Positions 44,091-52,727 of a stretch of DNA of 64,000 bases are shown here, piece by piece. Numbering within the stretch: position 1 is the first letter of the stretch; every line of letters begins with the position of its first letter. The stretch lies in assembly GCF_002844575.1 (NCBI RefSeq), contig NZ_PIQO01000001.1, positions 346,895 to 410,894 on the forward strand. The letters are read 5' to 3'. The DNA comes from Heyndrickxia camelliae. Its GTDB lineage: Bacteria; Bacillota; Bacilli; Bacillales; Bacillaceae_C. The translations under genes and the position numbers were made by a program. Under the pieces are notes generated by a model, which ran no database searches, was not told the DNA's origin, and saw only the letters and a list, made by a program, of their open reading frames with translations.

Positions 44091-44118
44091 AAAAAACCCG
44101 GCAATTGCCGGGTTTTAA
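44091..44118 (+). terminator. Perfect GC-rich palindrome, terminator-like
   Basis: AAAACCCGGCAA at 44093-44104 and TTGCCGGGTTTT at 44105-44116 are exact complements. It could terminate a short transcript from the left, for example a small RNA or the 11-residue frame. Confidence 0.7.
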
Positions 44119-44145
44119 CGAGGAAATATTTTAATAAGGAGGTTA

Positions 44146-44202
44146 TTGCTAGCTGCTTATCTAGCGAATCCATTGTACGTAATAAAAACAAAAAGAAAAT
44201 GA
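44146..44202 (+). CDS. Possible 18-residue peptide
   Basis: AAGGAGG at 44136-44142 is a near-perfect binding site, three bases before TTG 44146. The frame reads MLAAYLANPLYVIKTKRK: a short hydrophobic stretch with a basic end. The spacing is short, so the call is tentative. Confidence 0.25.
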   Translation: MLAAYLANPLYVIKTKRK

Positions 44203-44234
44203 AATTATAATAAGATTTGTATTAGAAAATAATT

Positions 44235-45224
44235 TTATGCTTCTCGTTCTGAGCCAAATATAATGCTATTCTGTTTACGCGCCATTTCCGTAATTTCTAA
44301 TACTGTACGGCTTAGATTTTTAAGCCGGCTATATTCTTCCAAATTGTTTGTATCCATCACATTTATGAAGTGGAGGATTTCGTATTTCATATCATTTTCA
44401 TCTTGATTGACAGAAAAAGTGGTGGAAATGTTTGACTTAATTTCTTTATATTCCAGTTTGCTTATACATGACGTTTGATCAAGAATAATGGTTCCTTTTT
44501 CCCCATGAATTTCGGAGGGAAGATAAGAATGAGAAATCTTAGAGCACATTATGGTACATGTAAAATCTGCATATTGAAGTATTAAGGTACCGTTGCCATC
44601 GATACCGGTCCGTAGCTTAACGGGATAATAATCAACCTTCTCTGGTTGTCCAAATAAGGAAACTGCAATAAATAATGGATAGACACCAAGATCAACTAGC
44701 GCTCCCCCAGAAAAAGCAGGTGAAAAAACATTTGGTTCCTCACCATTTAAAAATGCATCATACCTTGATGAATATTGCAAATAATGTAAGGAAGCACTCC
44801 GCAGTTGGCCGACTTTATGTAATTCCTTCTGTAGCAAGTGAAAATTTGGGGTATGGATATTGCGAATTGCTTCAAATAAGAATACATTGTTTTCTTCAGC
44901 ACATTGGTAAGCTGCGCTAAGCTCCTTTGTGTTGGAGAAAATAGGTTTTTCACAAATAACATGCTTTTTCGCCTTTAAGCATTGTATGACATGGTTAAAA
45001 TGATGCGAATTAGGTGAAGCAATATAAATTACATCTATTTCTTCATCTTTAAGCATTTCTTCTAAATTAGAATAGGCATGACTTGCTTGATGCTTTTCAG
45101 CAAATTCCTTTGCCTTTTCAATGGAGCGGGAAAAGGTAGAATGTAAGGTCAGTTTGCCGGAACTGATTGCGGCATTAATAAAAGAAGACGTAATCCAGCT
45201 AGTCCCAATTGTTGCTAATTTCAT
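44235..45224 (-). CDS. Gfo/Idh/MocA-family oxidoreductase
   Basis: About 329 residues. The N-terminal Rossmann domain reads MKLATIGTSWITSSFINAAI, with IDVIYIASPNSHHFNHVI and KKHVICEKPIFSN (catalytic Lys in EKP). The C-terminal alpha/beta domain has GGALVDLGVYPLFIAVSLFG. These NAD(P)-dependent enzymes act on sugars, inositols or related compounds; the substrate is unknown. AAGGAG is nine bases before the ATG at 45224 and directly abuts the earlier ATG, so the later one is preferred. Confidence 0.9.
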   Translation of the reverse strand: MKLATIGTSWITSSFINAAISSGKLTLHSTFSRSIEKAKEFAEKHQASHAYSNLEEMLKDEEIDVIYIASPNSHHFNHVIQCLKAKKHVICEKPIFSNTKELSAAYQCAEENNVFLFEAIRNIHTPNFHLLQKELHKVGQLRSASLHYLQYSSRYDAFLNGEEPNVFSPAFSGGALVDLGVYPLFIAVSLFGQPEKVDYYPVKLRTGIDGNGTLILQYADFTCTIMCSKISHSYLPSEIHGEKGTIILDQTSCISKLEYKEIKSNISTTFSVNQDENDMKYEILHFINVMDTNNLEEYSRLKNLSRTVLEITEMARKQNSIIFGSEREA

Positions 45225-45310
45225 ACTATGCATCTCCTTAGGTTAAATTATTTGTAAAGATAATCTATATTTTACCTAAAACGAGATGGTTCGTCACTGT
45301 TTAAATTCAT

Positions 45311-45727
45311 TTACCTTGCCCTAACATTTACTTTGGGAGCTTGGACATTTTTTTTTCTAATTGACCTCTCTGCAGATGAACTTTCCTCGTTTTTTTCCTT
45401 ATTTTCCTTTTTCAAATGTTCATAGACTGCCCCTTCTCCATATGTTGCCCCAATGTTTAACCGGCCTTTTAATTCTTTAATTCCTAGTTGACCAAAATTG
45501 TTATTTAACTCAACCTTATCGACTATTAACTTTTCAACATTTAGCCTTTCTACAACAATTGGGGGTTGAAGTACTTCCTCTTTTTTTTGCTTGTGCAGTT
45601 CTTGCACCGCACTTTCCATCTCTTTGTATTTTTCTAGTTTCTTTTCTAAATATATGACTTTTTTCTTCAGTTGCTTCAGCGAAGAGTCGTTTTTAATGAA
45701 ATAGTGGAACAATTGTTTTAGAGACAT
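45311..45727 (-). CDS. GerPC-like spore germination protein
   Basis: A protein of 138 residues. Residues 12-55 form a coiled coil (SLKQLKKKVIYLEKKLEKYK). The second half reads IVVERLNVEKLIVDKVELNN, NFGQLGIKELKGRLNIGATY, which matches the GerPC pattern (KI.Y.FDQL.VE.L.GTLNIG). The C-terminus is Lys/Arg-rich. It follows the Hsp20-type gene by 23 bp on the same strand, so the two form an operon. A coat or germination role is inferred from this similarity and context. Confidence 0.7.
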   Translation of the reverse strand: MSLKQLFHYFIKNDSSLKQLKKKVIYLEKKLEKYKEMESAVQELHKQKKEEVLQPPIVVERLNVEKLIVDKVELNNNFGQLGIKELKGRLNIGATYGEGAVYEHLKKENKEKNEESSSAERSIRKKNVQAPKVNVRAR

Positions 45728-45750
45728 GTCGATCCCACACCTTAACTGTT

Positions 45751-46257
45751 TTATTCAATATCAATTGGTTCTGCATTTCTAATAATCCTTTCAAAGGAAA
45801 CAATGAGTAATCCATTCATATATTTTGCTTTTATTTTCGATGCGTCTATTGATTCCGTAAGCTTGATGGCTCTTTCAAAGGGACCGTATTTCCTTTCGGC
45901 TGTAATCGTATGTGTATTTGGTATCAGTGGCTTTATAATTCCTTTTAATATGACAGTATCATTTGTAACAGCTAGGTTTAAATCTTCCTTTGCAACCCCA
46001 GGCAATGCTGCAATGATATACAGAAACTGTTCATCTGCCAGAATATCTACTAATGGAAAAGGATCTTTTGGCGCTGTTGGTTGTTCCATGGTAAAAGGAT
46101 GGGGAGTTTGATTATTCATCTGATAATGTTGTTGCTGTTGCTGTTGTTGACCATTAGAATTTACAAAATCTTTATCAAAAATAGAATTCCAAAAGTCACC
46201 GCTGCCCTGAATCTGTTGGGCAAATTGTAACCACTGCCTTATTTTATCCACATCCAC
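45751..46257 (-). CDS. Hsp20/alpha-crystallin-type protein (CotM/CotP-like)
   Basis: About 168 residues. GTG 46257 is chosen because GGGGGTG lies seven bases before it. Residues 1-35 are helical (DKIRQWLQFAQQIQGSGDFW), followed by a run of seven Gln and a linker. The alpha-crystallin domain runs from about 70: PLVDILADEQFLYIIAALPG, VAKEDLNLAVTNDTVILKG, GPFERAIKLTESIDASKI and MNGLLIVSFERI. Bacillus spore coat proteins CotM and CotP have this fold. The Gln tract is encoded by CAA/CAG repeats and may vary in length. Confidence 0.8.
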   Translation of the reverse strand: MDVDKIRQWLQFAQQIQGSGDFWNSIFDKDFVNSNGQQQQQQQHYQMNNQTPHPFTMEQPTAPKDPFPLVDILADEQFLYIIAALPGVAKEDLNLAVTNDTVILKGIIKPLIPNTHTITAERKYGPFERAIKLTESIDASKIKAKYMNGLLIVSFERIIRNAEPIDIE

Positions 46258-46479
46258 TACAAGACACCCCCATTTCAAACCTCTCAACATTTTTTAGATG
46301 TTTGGAGGTTTCCGATAGCGTAAATACTTTATTCCATAATGTATTTACCAAAAATGATAAAGAAGAAAGTATTATGATACTTACGGTCTTTTATGATTAG
46401 CTTCTTATGGCTGATAAGTAAATTTCATAAACTTCTTTCCTTATTCATATACATACTCATAAAGAGGAGGGATATTATT

Positions 46480-46731
46480 TTGGCTGCACCTTCTATTAAC
46501 ATTAATATTTTTGTTTTAAAAATTAATTCCTTTGAAAATTGTTCTGCGGTAAATATTGGTCAAAACTTATTAGCGGATTGGCATAATTCTGATAAGAAAA
46601 ATCAGGGGTTTGGTCAGCTTATGGGTGACGATTCTCCGATATTAGGAACAAGAAGTATGGTGGATGACAGAGATCAAATTGATTCCCCATCTTCCTTCGA
46701 ATCGGTTCCATTTAAAATAAATAATGACTGA
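46480..46731 (+). CDS. GerP-family-like spore germination protein
   Basis: A protein of 83 residues from TTG 46480, with GAGGAGG at 46464-46470. It reads MAAPSININIFVLKINSFEN, CSAVNIGQNLLADWHNSDKK, NQGFGQLMGDDSPILGT. The NIG-Q..L.DW..H/S-KKNQGFG pattern is seen in small spore germination proteins of bacilli. It is divergent from the Hsp20/GerPC-like operon, so both may be expressed late in sporulation. The longer frame from 46393 has no binding site. Confidence 0.7.
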   Translation: MAAPSININIFVLKINSFENCSAVNIGQNLLADWHNSDKKNQGFGQLMGDDSPILGTRSMVDDRDQIDSPSSFESVPFKINND

Positions 46732-46745
46732 CATATGTCAGTCAT
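46724..46745. terminator. Perfect 22-bp palindrome joining two convergent stop codons
   Basis: ATGACTGACAT 46724-46734 and ATGTCAGTCAT 46735-46745 are exact complements (nearly perfect to 46719-46750). The TGA codons of the plus-strand GerP-like gene and the minus-strand acidic gene both lie in it. Confidence 0.75.
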
Positions 46746-46896
46746 CATTTGATTCCACTTCATCCCAAGATAGAGTGGTAACACTGGTATATTCACCATT
46801 CTCTATTTCCTCATTCGTAGCTTCACGGTCAAGCTCCTCCGCATCATCCATACCGGGTGCGATTGTTGGTTCCTGATCGTGATTTCTTTTTTTCAT
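46738..46896 (-). CDS. Small acidic protein, 52 residues
   Basis: The frame reads MKKRNHDQEPTIAPGMDDAE, ELDREATNEEIENGEYTSV and ends SWDEVESNDD. AGGAGG lies eleven bases before the ATG. It is strongly acidic and without hydrophobic segment. It is convergent with the GerP-like gene, and the two share a palindrome at the stops. No family is recognised; similar small acidic proteins accompany spore genes. Confidence 0.65.
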   Translation of the reverse strand: MKKRNHDQEPTIAPGMDDAEELDREATNEEIENGEYTSVTTLSWDEVESNDD

Positions 46897-46986
46897 GAAT
46901 AGAACAACCTCCTAACCATCGTATTGTAATTAGTTTACCCATTATTTTTTTTATAATAATGTCTATACGATGAAATGGAGGAATGA

Positions 46987-47436
46987 TTATTTCTCTTCTT
47001 CGATGTTTGGTTCCAAGGCAATTTCCACATTTCCTTGGATAGCGCGTGATATCATACAGCTTTTCTCTGCTTTTTCCGCAAGCTGGTTGACTTTCCCCTC
47101 TAGTTCTCTTAGAGTTCCTTTTTTAAGTACTATATGAGGACGATGAATAATTTTCTTATATGTAATAATACCCTTTACTACTTCAACGATACCTTCTGAT
47201 TCCATAGTAAGGCTACTTACTTCTATTTGTCTTCTTTCAAACATAGCAGCGAGTGTAATAATATAGCATGTTGCAGCTGCACCCAAAAGCATTTCATCAG
47301 GGTTTGTGCCAACGCCGGGTCCATCCATTTCAGGAGGAATAGAAATCTTTGTTTTTAAATTTCCTGCTTCTATATCTCCTACGCTATTTCTGCCTCCTGG
47401 CCAAATGGCTTTTAAGTGAAAGTGATGTTCTGCCAT
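46987..47436 (-). CDS. OsmC-family protein
   Basis: A protein of 149 residues. OsmC/Ohr motifs: an N-terminal strand set (HHFHLKAIWPGGRNSVGDIE), the first Cys in LLGAAATCYIITLAAMFERR and the second Cys in AEKSCMISRAIQGNVEI. The two Cys form the peroxidatic pair of hydroperoxide reductases. This one resembles the SACOL1771/YmaD-like branch rather than classical Ohr. AGGAGG precedes the ATG at 47436. Single gene. Confidence 0.88.
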   Translation of the reverse strand: MAEHHFHLKAIWPGGRNSVGDIEAGNLKTKISIPPEMDGPGVGTNPDEMLLGAAATCYIITLAAMFERRQIEVSSLTMESEGIVEVVKGIITYKKIIHRPHIVLKKGTLRELEGKVNQLAEKAEKSCMISRAIQGNVEIALEPNIEEEK

Positions 47437-47609
47437 AGTCGTTCCTCCTTTTGTTTTCTAAATTATATTATAGAATAAAAACAATTCATACAAATAAGCT
47501 TTTGGTCTGTATTGTTTCCGAATCTTCTAATATAATAAGTTCATAAGTAAAACTTGCAATTATCGAAATATGAGGCCAATAAATGGAGAGATATAAGGAG
47601 ATGTATGAT

Positions 47610-48665
47610 ATGAATACATATGGAAATGCAAGAGAAACCATGCAGCTAATTAAAGAACTTGTTTCGATTCCAAGTCCTTCAGGGAATACGAAAAAGGCAA
47701 TTGAGTTTTGTGAAAACTATTTAAAAGACTTAGGGGTTAAAATGGAAAGAAATCGAAAAGGCGGACTTCTTATTACAATACCTGGAAAAAACAATCAAAA
47801 ACACCGGATGCTAACAGCACACGTCGATACGCTTGGGGCAATGGTAAAAGAAGTAAAATCTAATGGACGTTTAAAGCTGACGATGATTGGGGGGTTCCGC
47901 TGGAATTCTGTTGAAGGGGAATATTGTGAAATTGAAACATCAGCGGGAGATATCTATACAGGAACTATTTTAATGCATCAACAATCAGTTCATGTCTATA
48001 AAGATGCCGGAAAGGCGGAAAGAAATGAGGAAAACATTGAAGTTCGTATAGATGAAAAGGTGAAAAATGAAGAAGAGGTACGCGCTTTAGGCATTGAAGA
48101 AGGTGACTTCGTTTCATTTAATCCGCGTGTTGAAATTACCGAAAGCGGTTATATAAAATCACGACATTTAGACGACAAAGCAAGTACTGCCATTTTATTA
48201 AGATTAATAAAATATATCCAAGAAAATAACTTGGAACTGCCATACACAACACATTTTCTGATTTCTAATAATGAAGAAATTGGATATGGCGGTAATTCCA
48301 ATATTACTCCTGAGACTGTTGAGTATTTGGCGGTTGATATGGGGGCACTAGGCGATGGCCAAGCATCGGATGAATATACTGTATCAATTTGTGCTAAAGA
48401 TTCAACGGGTCCTTATCACTACGGGCTAAGAAAGCACTTAGTCAATTTAGCAAAGGCTAATGATATTGATTATAAGGTTGATATTTATCCTTTCTATGGC
48501 TCAGACGCCTCTGCAGCTATTCGTTCTGGCTTTGACATTGTTCATGGTTTAGTTGGTCCAGGGATTGAATCATCCCATGCATTTGAAAGAACCCATGAAA
48601 CATCTATTGCGAATACTGAAAAACTATTATTTGCCTATGTGCAATCAAGAATGGTAACAGAATAA
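47610..48665 (+). CDS. M42-family metallopeptidase (FrvX/YsdC-like)
   Basis: About 351 residues. ATG 47610 is preferred, with AAGGAGATG upstream; an earlier ATG at 47583 also keeps the frame. Metal ligands and catalytic residues are visible in order: TAHVDTLGAMV (His/Asp), SRHLDDKASTA (bridging Asp), ISNNEEIGYGG (Glu pair), AVDMGA (Asp) and IESSHAFERTHETS (His). Such aminopeptidases form dodecameric particles that degrade short peptides; some members act on glycans. Monocistronic with its own terminator. Confidence 0.92.
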   Translation: MNTYGNARETMQLIKELVSIPSPSGNTKKAIEFCENYLKDLGVKMERNRKGGLLITIPGKNNQKHRMLTAHVDTLGAMVKEVKSNGRLKLTMIGGFRWNSVEGEYCEIETSAGDIYTGTILMHQQSVHVYKDAGKAERNEENIEVRIDEKVKNEEEVRALGIEEGDFVSFNPRVEITESGYIKSRHLDDKASTAILLRLIKYIQENNLELPYTTHFLISNNEEIGYGGNSNITPETVEYLAVDMGALGDGQASDEYTVSICAKDSTGPYHYGLRKHLVNLAKANDIDYKVDIYPFYGSDASAAIRSGFDIVHGLVGPGIESSHAFERTHETSIANTEKLLFAYVQSRMVTE

Positions 48666-48681
48666 TATATAATAAAAATGG

Positions 48682-48714
48682 TGTCCCTAATGTCTAATTT
48701 AGGGACATTTCTTC
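48682..48714 (+). terminator. Terminator of the M42 peptidase gene
   Basis: TGTCCCTAA 48682-48690 pairs perfectly with TTAGGGACA 48699-48707, followed by TTTCTTCT. Confidence 0.85.
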
Positions 48715-48729
48715 TATTGGGGTGGGGAA

Positions 48730-49236
48730 ATGATTGAAATGAAACATATTCTCGAAAAGTGTAAGTTAATACTGGACCGTCACCAATTAGACTTCGTGAT
48801 CGATATGATTTCACTTAAGCTAATTTCCGATCAATTTGAAAAAGAAAGAATAGAAATTCGCAATGATTTTTTAGTTAGGGGTATATGTGAAAAGGAAGTG
48901 GATGGGTTAATAGAGGATCCATCGTACTACAAATCGAAGTACGTTCCAAAAAATGCACGCTGGAATTATCTAAAAATGAAAAAGAAGCAATTGTCACATT
49001 GCTTTCAACAAGCGTTAAAGGAATTATTTCTTTCTTTTGATAAGAGATGGGACATTTGTGATGATACTGTTGCCAACATCATTAATATTGTCGATTTGTG
49101 TGAGTTCAATGTGAAAATCAAATCTGAGAATACGAATGATATTGACCATTTGAGATCATGGATAGAGGAAAATAATATTGATGCGAAAAAACTTCTATTA
49201 TATGAAATTCAATCAGATGTTCTAAATAAAAATTAA
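48730..49236 (+). CDS. Hypothetical protein
   Basis: A protein of 168 residues, charged and mostly helical (HILEKCKLILDRHQLDFVID, EIRNDFLVRGICEKEVDGLI, KKKQLSHCFQQALKELFLSF). It has no signal peptide or membrane segment. Four Cys are scattered without a metal-binding pattern. GGGGTGGGG precedes ATG 48730. It lies 59 bp before the P1 peptidase gene and may be co-transcribed. No family recognised. Confidence 0.6.
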   Translation: MIEMKHILEKCKLILDRHQLDFVIDMISLKLISDQFEKERIEIRNDFLVRGICEKEVDGLIEDPSYYKSKYVPKNARWNYLKMKKKQLSHCFQQALKELFLSFDKRWDICDDTVANIINIVDLCEFNVKIKSENTNDIDHLRSWIEENNIDAKKLLLYEIQSDVLNKN

Positions 49237-49295
49237 TTAAATAATGTTCATACGGAAAAAAATCTTTTATTTTTTTACAGTAAGGAGGAGTAACG

Positions 49296-50345
49296 ATGAA
49301 AGCGATGGAAGCAGGAATAAAAATTGGATCATTACAACATGGGGAAAAGAATTGTATTACAGATGTCAGCGGTGTTCGTGTAGGACATGTCACAATAAAG
49401 GAAGATTTAAGCAGGGAAGAGTGTATACGGACTGGTGTAACAGCGATATTACCTCATGGTGCTAATACATTCAAAGAGAAAGTTGCTGCTGCAAGCTATG
49501 TTGTAAATGGTTTTGGAAAGACAACAGGATTGATTCAAATAGAAGAACTAGGGCTTCTGGAATCTCCCATTTTACTTACAAATACTTTTTGTGTCGGAAG
49601 TGTATTGCAAGGAGGGTTGCAATATATGTTGAAAGAAAATCCGGAAATCGGGGATTCCACCAGTTCTATTAATATAGTGGTAGGGGAATGCAATGACAGC
49701 TATTTAAATTCTGCACGTTTACTAAGTGTAAAACCAGAACATGCAATGGAAGCAATTAGAACTGCATCGGTAGATCGTGCAGAAGAAGGAGCAGTTGGTG
49801 CTGGTACAGGAACTATTTGCTTCGGTTATAAAGGCGGTATAGGTAGTGCTTCTCGAATCGTTCCATATAAAGAGAATACAGCATACACGGTTGGAGTGCT
49901 TGTTCAAAGTAATTTTGGAAAGAAAGATGAATTATATTTTGATATAATCAAACAGGAAGATAAAATGGAACGACCCGATGGATCAATCATGATGGTTCTT
50001 GCAACAGATGCACCACTATCTGATCGACAACTGAAGCGCTTAGCGAAAAGATGTCCTGTTGGTCTTAGCAGAATTGGAAGCCATATTCATCATGGGAGCG
50101 GCGATATTGTGATTGCTTTTTCTAATGCTGTAACTTTCTCTCATAATCAAAAAGAAGGGATAGAAACCATCGATATATTACGAGAGGATCATCCAGTCAT
50201 GAATTTACTTTTCCAAGCGGTAGCAGAGGCTACAGAGGAAGCAATTTTAAATTCATTGCTGCAGGCGGAAAGGACAAATGGAAGAAAGGGCCGGGTAGCA
50301 GAGAAAATTCCGGATACCATTATACATTCTTTAAAACAAGCTTGA
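49296..50345 (+). CDS. P1-family peptidase (DmpA/NylC-like)
   Basis: A protein of 349 residues with the N-terminal-nucleophile fold of the DmpA family: ITDVSGVRVGHVTI, RTGVTAILPHGANTF, TNTFCVGSVLQGGL, GEGAVGAGTGTICFGYKGG-like glycine motif (EEGAVGAGTGTICFGYKGGI) and PDGSIMMVLATDAPLS, whose Ser is the self-processing nucleophile. Family members are aminopeptidases of broad specificity, beta-peptidases or nylon-oligomer hydrolases. AAGGAGGAG precedes ATG 49296. Confidence 0.9.
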   Translation: MKAMEAGIKIGSLQHGEKNCITDVSGVRVGHVTIKEDLSREECIRTGVTAILPHGANTFKEKVAAASYVVNGFGKTTGLIQIEELGLLESPILLTNTFCVGSVLQGGLQYMLKENPEIGDSTSSINIVVGECNDSYLNSARLLSVKPEHAMEAIRTASVDRAEEGAVGAGTGTICFGYKGGIGSASRIVPYKENTAYTVGVLVQSNFGKKDELYFDIIKQEDKMERPDGSIMMVLATDAPLSDRQLKRLAKRCPVGLSRIGSHIHHGSGDIVIAFSNAVTFSHNQKEGIETIDILREDHPVMNLLFQAVAEATEEAILNSLLQAERTNGRKGRVAEKIPDTIIHSLKQA

Positions 50346-50389
50346 TATTTTTCACTAAGCATCTTTTTTATTACTGGAGGTAAAACTAG

Positions 50390-50632
50390 ATGAAAATTAG
50401 GAAAACTACCATTTTAGATAAGCAAGAAGATCTTTATATATATGAAAATAAAAAAGACGATTATTTTGTTATTGCCGTTCCGGTATTGGAATGGTCCACG
50501 TATTTTACATACGATGAGAATAAAGAGGAGCTTTTAGAACGAATATCAAAAAGCTTGCAAGGCAAGGTTGGCGGGGAGGCTGCTGCAATAGAATTGGCAA
50601 TCAAAATATATGGGTGGACAAGGGAAATGTAA
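50390..50632 (+). CDS. YueH-family protein
   Basis: A protein of 80 residues: MKIRKTTILDKQEDLYIYEN, KKDDYFVIAVPVLEWSTYFT and ending IKIYGWTREM. The start and the end WTREM match my recollection of B. subtilis YueH and its relatives. ATG 50390 has TGGAGG upstream. No function is known for the family. It lies 44 bp after the P1 peptidase gene, so the pair may share a transcript. Confidence 0.8.
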   Translation: MKIRKTTILDKQEDLYIYENKKDDYFVIAVPVLEWSTYFTYDENKEELLERISKSLQGKVGGEAAAIELAIKIYGWTREM

Positions 50633-50786
50633 TAACCGATAATTGTTACATGAAACTTTAAACAGTTAGGCTTTTCGCTTCAAAAATTGAAGAGAGCGGA
50701 ACAAAGATTAAAACTCAGTACTGCTGTTGTACAGCAGCGGAATCTTGTACTGGCTAAGAATTTTAGGAATGAAAGGAAATTACATC

Positions 50787-52355
50787 ATGACATTTAAAGA
50801 TGAGGTTTTATCACGAAGAACCTTTGCAATTATTTCGCATCCGGATGCCGGAAAAACTACTTTAACGGAGCAATTGCTATTGTTCGGTGGTGCAATTCGT
50901 GCTGCCGGAACAGTAAAAGGGAAGAAATCCGGGAAATTCGCAACATCCGATTGGATGGAGATTGAAAAACAAAGAGGAATTTCCGTTACGTCGTCTGTAA
51001 TGCAATTTGAATACAGCGGTTACCGTGTAAATATTTTAGATACGCCTGGACACCAAGATTTTAGTGAAGATACTTATCGAACATTAATGGCGGTTGACAG
51101 TGCTGTAATGATCATTGACTCTGCAAAAGGGATAGAGGATCAGACGATTAAATTATTTAAAGTTTGCCGCATGAGAGGGATACCAATTTTCACCTTCATC
51201 AACAAACTTGATCGCCAAGGGAAAAATCCTCTAGAGTTGCTAGCTGAACTTGAGGAAGTATTGGGAATTGAATCATATCCAATGAATTGGCCAATTGGAA
51301 TGGGGAAAGAATTTCTTGGGATTTATGATCGATATTACAACCGGATTGAGCAATTTCGTGTGGAAGATAATGAAAGATTTATCTCTCTTAATGAAGACGG
51401 GGAGATTAGTGATGATTCTTCTAAATTGAAACAATCTGGCCTATACGAGCAAGCATTGGAAGAAATCCTGCTTTTAAATGAAGCAGGTAATGAATTTTCT
51501 CGTGAGAAAATTGCTGATGGAACTTTAACTCCAGTATTCTTCGGCAGTGCTTTAACGAATTTTGGCGTACAAACCTTTTTAGAAACATATCTGCAATTCG
51601 CACCATCGCCGCAACCGCGTAATTCTAATGAGGGTTATATTGAACCAACTTCTGAGGATTTTTCCGGATTTATATTTAAGATTCAGGCAAACATGAATCC
51701 GGCTCATCGCGATCGGATTGCATTTTTACGTATATGTTCCGGTGAATTTGAAAGAGGGATGAATGTTACTTTAACAAGAACAGGGAAATCCATTAAGCTT
51801 TCTCAATCCACTCAATTTTTGGCGGATGATCGAAGTACCGTAAATAATGCTGTAAGTGGAGATATCATTGGAATTTATGACACAGGTACCTATCAAATTG
51901 GCGATACATTATCAATTGGTAAAGGAAAACTTCAATACGAAAAACTACCGCAATTTACTCCTGAGTTATTTGTAAAGGTTTCAGCCAAAAATGTATTAAA
52001 GCAAAAACATTTCCATAAAGGTGTTCTTCAGCTTGTCCAAGAGGGAGCTATCCAGTTATATAAAACCTATAGAATGGAGGATTATATTTTAGGAGCAGTC
52101 GGACAATTACAATTTGAAGTGTTTGAACACCGTATGAAAAATGAGTATAATTCGGAGGTCATTATGGAGCATATCGGTTCCAAAATACCTCGTTGGATTG
52201 ACGAATCACAAGTGGATGAGTCGTTATCTAGCTCACGCAGTCTCCTCGTTAAGGATCGATATGATAAACCATTATTCTTATTTGAGAATGATTTTGCGTT
52301 AAGATGGTTTCAAGATAAACATCCAGATATTAAACTAAGCAATCCAATGGAATAA
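50787..52355 (+). CDS. prfC: Peptide chain release factor 3
   Basis: About 522 residues from ATG 50787 (AAAGGA upstream); the frame continues to 50727 but that part has no site. GTPase motifs: [17 protein letters not shown] (G1), RGISVTSSV (G2), [13 protein letters not shown] (G3), [13 protein letters not shown] (G4). The RF3-specific [20 protein letters not shown] and C-terminal KYPRWI-like segment (SKIPRWIDE) are present. It recycles RF1/RF2 from the ribosome. The leader has a small hairpin near 50716-50737. Confidence 0.95.
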   Translation: MTFKDEVLSRRTFAIISHPDAGKTTLTEQLLLFGGAIRAAGTVKGKKSGKFATSDWMEIEKQRGISVTSSVMQFEYSGYRVNILDTPGHQDFSEDTYRTLMAVDSAVMIIDSAKGIEDQTIKLFKVCRMRGIPIFTFINKLDRQGKNPLELLAELEEVLGIESYPMNWPIGMGKEFLGIYDRYYNRIEQFRVEDNERFISLNEDGEISDDSSKLKQSGLYEQALEEILLLNEAGNEFSREKIADGTLTPVFFGSALTNFGVQTFLETYLQFAPSPQPRNSNEGYIEPTSEDFSGFIFKIQANMNPAHRDRIAFLRICSGEFERGMNVTLTRTGKSIKLSQSTQFLADDRSTVNNAVSGDIIGIYDTGTYQIGDTLSIGKGKLQYEKLPQFTPELFVKVSAKNVLKQKHFHKGVLQLVQEGAIQLYKTYRMEDYILGAVGQLQFEVFEHRMKNEYNSEVIMEHIGSKIPRWIDESQVDESLSSSRSLLVKDRYDKPLFLFENDFALRWFQDKHPDIKLSNPME

Positions 52356-52365
52356 ATAGAAAAAC

Positions 52366-52485
52366 GGAAGCGACATGTTCATCGGCGTTTGGATGAGTGA
52401 AATTAGCACTTTAAATTTCACCTTCGCAGTCTTCGACTGAGATAAAGGAATCACATAGAGGTAGTACACGAACTGATGTTGACTT
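52366..52485. repeat. Dispersed intergenic repeat, copy B (inverted relative to copy A)
   Basis: Read on the plus strand it has GTTCATCGGCGTTTGGATGA, GTGAAATT, AAATTTCACCTTCGCAGTC and TTCGACTGAGATAAAGGA. These match the reverse complement of 27678-27818 (CTCATCGGTGTATGGATGAG, AAAATTTCACCTTCGGAGTC). The left half is well conserved, the right half less so. It lies directly before the inverted-repeat element at 52505. Confidence 0.75.
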
Positions 52486-52504
52486 ATCTAAGAAGAACCA
52501 CAGC

Positions 52505-52658
52505 AATTTAAAAGAAAGATGCTGGGACAAAACGCAGTGAATATTAAAAAACGCATGAAATCAAATTTAAAAACTTTGATTTCATGCGTTTTTGCTTTCG
52601 TAAATTTAACCAATTCAATGATTTTTTTACTTATGTCCCAGCCTCTTTCTTTTAAATT
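52505..52658. repeat. 154-bp inverted-repeat element with nested hairpin
   Basis: The outer arms are AATTTAAAAGAAAGA then GCTGGGACA at the left and TGTCCCAGC then TCTTTCTTTTAAATT at the right. Inside, AAAAACGCATGAAATCAAA 52547-52565 pairs perfectly with 52575-52593. The GCTGGGACA word is familiar from intergenic repeats of Firmicutes. It has no coding capacity beyond a chance frame and resembles a miniature mobile or terminator-type repeat. Confidence 0.85.
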
Positions 52659-52727
52659 ACTGTATAAATCTTACTATGCATGGGAAAATTATGGAGGACT
52701 TCTTTTATGACGACGGAGGAAATGGTT

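Larger units (their letters stand above)
43850..44234. other. Intergenic region with tiny frames and a perfect palindrome
   Basis: No gene of normal size. It contains two very short frames with good binding sites (43963-43998 and 44146-44202) and a terminator-like palindrome at 44093-44116, each listed or discussed separately. Confidence 0.5.

Noticed and set aside
44025-44210. 61-codon frame MPQGFGEKYLYIDLD...
   Set aside because: It crosses the perfect palindrome and lacks a binding site at its start.
52519-52710. 63-codon frame MLGQNAVNIKKRMKSNL...
   Set aside because: It lies within the inverted-repeat element and reads both arms of its hairpin; no binding site.
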